Below are positions 61,180 through 64,000 of a DNA stretch of 64,000 bases, in pieces. Position 1 is the first letter of the stretch; each line of letters starts with the position of its first letter. The stretch spans positions 62,001 through 126,000 of the forward strand of contig VXBP01000263.1 of assembly GCA_013400115.1 (NCBI GenBank). The letters are read 5' to 3'. Under the pieces are notes generated by a model. That model made no database searches. It was not told where the DNA came from and was given only the letters and a program-made list of their open reading frames with translations. Made by a program: the position numbers and the translations under genes. The DNA comes from Rhinopomastus cyanomelas. Its lineage: Eukaryota; Chordata; Aves; Bucerotiformes; Rhinopomastidae.

Positions 61180-61206
61180 CTCTCTCTCTCTATATATATA
61201 TATATT
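61180..61206. repeat. Compound (CT)n(TA)n microsatellite
   Basis: About six CT units pass directly into about seven TA units. This is a plausible length-variable marker. Confidence 0.93.
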
Positions 61207-61980
61207 TATACCTTTCTCAAAGTTTTGCTCTTTCCATGTCACATTCTGCATCTCCACAGCTCACCCGTGCAGTGCATTACACTATCCACCACCCATTGCC
61301 CCAGTACCACCATGATGTACAAATTCCATGACTCTTTAGAATACTTGTATTTAGAGCTTCACTTTTGTCTCAGAACCAGCTGTATTTTGATGAATGGGAT
61401 CTCAGACTAGATAGGTAAATAGAAGGGTGAAGGATGTAAGTTTGAGATGCATAATTTATTATCAGCACCACAAAATACCAGTGCTGAAAGAAAACAAATT
61501 ATTGGCCTCTCATGCAGTGACCATGAGCAGATGATAAATATTTCATTCCATAGTACTCATCAGACATTTGAATAGCTCATCTGTCCTATTTATGCCACCT
61601 AAAATGAATTCAGCCTATCAGTGGCAAATGTATTTTTAATGTTTCTCTTTACCTTCTGCGGAAGAGGCAGCTGCAAAGTCCATCTTCCTCAAGAATTACA
61701 TTATTCATTTGTTTACAGAGTGTAAACTGTTTAGTCTCACATATAGAGTTTTCCTTTCAGAACCAGACCTTTAAATCTTAAGGAAATATAACATCCTCTG
61801 CTTTTTCTATTTACTAGGAAACAGAAGTTAAAACAGTCTTTTTCTAAGCCAAAAGATTGTATTTGGATGGCAAAACAACTGTCTCGTACTAAACTTTAAA
61901 AAAAATTGGGGACAGCCATGGAAACTTTCATTAAAGGAGAGGGAAGAGAGAAAAAGGTGGGTAATGCCACTTAAGGCTTA
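61207..61980. other. Unique non-coding DNA
   Basis: I see no gene or recognisable repeat between the microsatellite and the CR1. Confidence 0.5.
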
Positions 61981-62560
61981 AATCACAGAATCACTGAACA
62001 TTAGAGTTTGGAAGGGACCTCGAAAGATCATCTAGTCCAATCCCCCCACCACAGCAGGATCACCTAGATCGAGTTGCACAGGAACACATCCAGGCAGGTT
62101 TTAAACATCTGCAGAGAAGGAGGCTCCAGAACCCAGAACCTGGGCAGCCCCTTCCAGTGCTCTGTCACCCTCACTGGGAAGACGTTCCTTCTCATATTGA
62201 TGTGGAAGCTCCTATGTTACGGCTTAGACCTCTTGCCCCTTGTCCTTTCATCAGATACCACTGAGCAGAGCCTGGCTCCATCATCCTGACACCCACCATT
62301 TCCATATCTAAAAACATTAATGAGATCACCCCTCAGTCTCCTTTTTTCCAAGCTAAAGAGACCCAGCTCTCTCAGCCTTTCCTCATCGAGGAGATGCTTC
62401 ACTCCCTTTGTCATCTTTGTGGCTCTGTGCTGGGCTCTCTGAAGCAGTTCTGTGTCCTTCTGGAACTGAGGTGCTTGGAATTGGACACAATATTCCAGAT
62501 GTGGTCTCACCAGGGCAGAGTAGAGAGGGAGGAGAACCTTTCTTGATCTACTAACCACCT
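61981..62560 (-). mobile_element. Young CR1 LINE, longest ORF2 C-terminal remnant
   Basis: A 126-codon minus-strand frame (62597-62217) covers the end of the reverse-transcriptase region: REVVSRSRKVLLPLYSALVR, PHLEYCVQFQAPQFQKDTEL, DEERLRELGLFSLEKRRLRG, DLINVFRYGNGGCQDDGARL and SDERTRGKRSKP. A frameshift then moves the rest of the ORF2 end into another frame, with a small local duplication of AGAACCC near 62127-62141. The tail shows the GATGATCTTTCGAGGTCCC block and the TTCTGTGATT end. It is 5'-truncated near 62560 and cannot be active. Confidence 0.95.
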
Positions 62561-64000
62561 CCCTTAAACAGAAAAATTGCATCAAGTTTTCATGCAACTG
62601 AGCATCAGTTTCTAAAATATTGTAGTGTTAGCCTGGAATTTTAATTTGGATTGGACATAAGAAGAAAACCAATGACTTGAACTAGCTCCTGCTAACAGTG
62701 GAGCTTAAGGTGTGAACATGGGGTACAGAAAGAGGCCCCATATCAAGTAACAGAAATGAGCTTTGTGCAATAGCTGAGGACAGGCAGGCACACAAGTGCA
62801 CTCTTTTCTGTGCACGTATTTCAGTGGGAAGCTTGAAGTTCACCACTGTGTTTGGTTGGAAGGAGCTTTATGGAATTTTTAACAGTTTTTTTGCCAACAC
62901 TGGTGTGGAAGTGCTACTAGGGATCTGGAAATATAGTTGGAAAATATGTGCAAAACTTTCAACAAAAAATGTGGCTCTTAGAGTGTATGAAGAATGACAA
63001 CCTCTGGATATGAAAGTTTGTCACTGATTAAAAAACCCAAATAAACAACTCATACAGGGAAGAGGTCATAACTGCCTTTAGTGAGAAACACAAGCTTGAA
63101 AATCAGCAATTGCCTGAAGAAAAAAGTTCATGCCAGCTGAATTTGTACCTGTTAGCTCTCAAGACTGCTCACATTTCTTTTCCAACTGAGAACAGAGCTT
63201 TCAAATATATTCGGGAGCTCCAACAGGGCATCAAGTTACAAGAACCTGTTACAACTCCCTCAAGAACATGATGGAAGCCGTTATTATCCAGCCTCAGCTG
63301 ACCTCTTTGGAATATGAAGAATACTGTGAACAGACACTTCATGTTGTCCTTGTTATTGTTGGCTCTAAGTAGTATCAGCTTAAGGCCCTATTGCCATCAG
63401 CTCAAAAAAAAACCCCAAAGGTCAAGAAATTCAAAACATCTGGTGCTAGGTCTCAGTTTATTTCTCAGAATTTACCTCTTTGTGTAGATGCTCAAGCTGT
63501 TATCTGTTAGAGGTGGTTTCTAACCCTAAACACATCAGAAATATAGGAACCAGGTAGAAGTAACAGTGAATGTTTAATTCAAGTGTACTTACACCAGACA
63601 TATGTTTGGTATTTGGATCTTGCTGAATTATTCTGACATACAGCCTCTACTTTTCCTAACCCTGGCCTTGACATTTAGCTTTAGCCTCACAACAGTCTAA
63701 AGAAATTAGTAACGAGTTCAAAGCCAATTACCTCTCTAGAACTTTGCTAATCCTGTCTATATTGACCTTTCATAGACAAGTTTTTTCCTGGCTTTATCTC
63801 TAGAGATGGAATGGGCAGAGAAACATGAAGAATTTAGAGTCCTGAAAACAGGACTACCAGTAGCTATCCAAAGGACTGCTTTTTGGTTCTGAAACAGGGC
63901 ATTCCTTTCATTTCTATACATTTCTGATATCCTCTGGCTTGCGTTGCTTATAATCATCTCCCTCTGTTGCTATGGTGCGTGTCAGGCTTGCGATAGTGAA
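62561..64000. other. Unique non-coding DNA at the right edge
   Basis: I see no gene or recognisable repeat. A 66-codon minus-strand frame (63957-63757) has no recognisable domain. Confidence 0.5.

Noticed and set aside
838..64000. tRNA, rRNA, CRISPR arrays, operons or microRNA hairpins
   Set aside because: I looked for them on both strands by eye and saw no credible example; CRISPRs and operons are not expected in a bird nuclear genome. A covariance-model scan would be needed to exclude small RNAs.

Overview
This is nuclear DNA from a bird. The repeat content is dominated by chicken-repeat-1 (CR1) LINEs with the typical avian 3' tails, such as a TTGGACTAGATGATC-type terminus followed by the short ATTCTATGAT end. 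One piece resembles an avian endogenous-retrovirus LTR, and two stretches resemble very old MIR-type SINEs. The sequence is A+T-rich and CpG-poor. The subfamily mix (many copies with a GATGATCTTTCGAGGTC tail, CR1 as the main repeat) suggests a non-passerine bird, but the species cannot be fixed from sequence alone. Bacterial features such as operons, ribosome binding sites and CRISPR arrays are not expected, and none was seen.

I found no host protein-coding exon, tRNA, rRNA or known small RNA that I can defend. The open reading frames are either chance frames of about 60-160 codons, with no recognisable domain, or remnants of the CR1 reverse-transcriptase protein. The window is best read as intergenic or deep intronic DNA.

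Layout. 1-6650: mostly unique DNA, with a CR1 tail at 222-360 and a perfect 70-bp tandem duplication at 3916-4058. 6651-8705: a CR1 cluster with one CR1 nested inside another, broken by an assembly gap (7416-7460) whose two flanks are the same 297-bp sequence, and by a single N (7841) inside a 20-bp duplication. 8706-29420: mostly unique, with a CpG-rich patch (17135-17390), an LTR remnant (18512-18860), an A+T-rich block (19190-19420), an old CR1 (25804-25985) and a diverged 56-bp tandem duplication (27269-27380). 29421-32398: three CR1 copies, one carrying a misplaced 43-bp patch next to an N (31248). 32399-38449: unique DNA with a MIR-like element. 38450-38998: a CR1 ORF2 endonuclease segment in inverted orientation beside a CR1 3' tail, resembling a 5'-inverted LINE insertion. 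39000-51139: long unique stretch with a second MIR-like element. 51140-54151: four CR1 copies in 3 kb. 54152-64000: unique DNA with one decayed CR1 (58816-58925) and one long young CR1 (61981-62560).

No genes work together here. The most useful observations are three places where N characters sit beside duplicated sequence (probable assembly errors), the CR1 insertion history (nesting, inversion, several ages), two local tandem duplications and two candidate ancient SINEs. I found no convincing evidence of an undescribed biological system.
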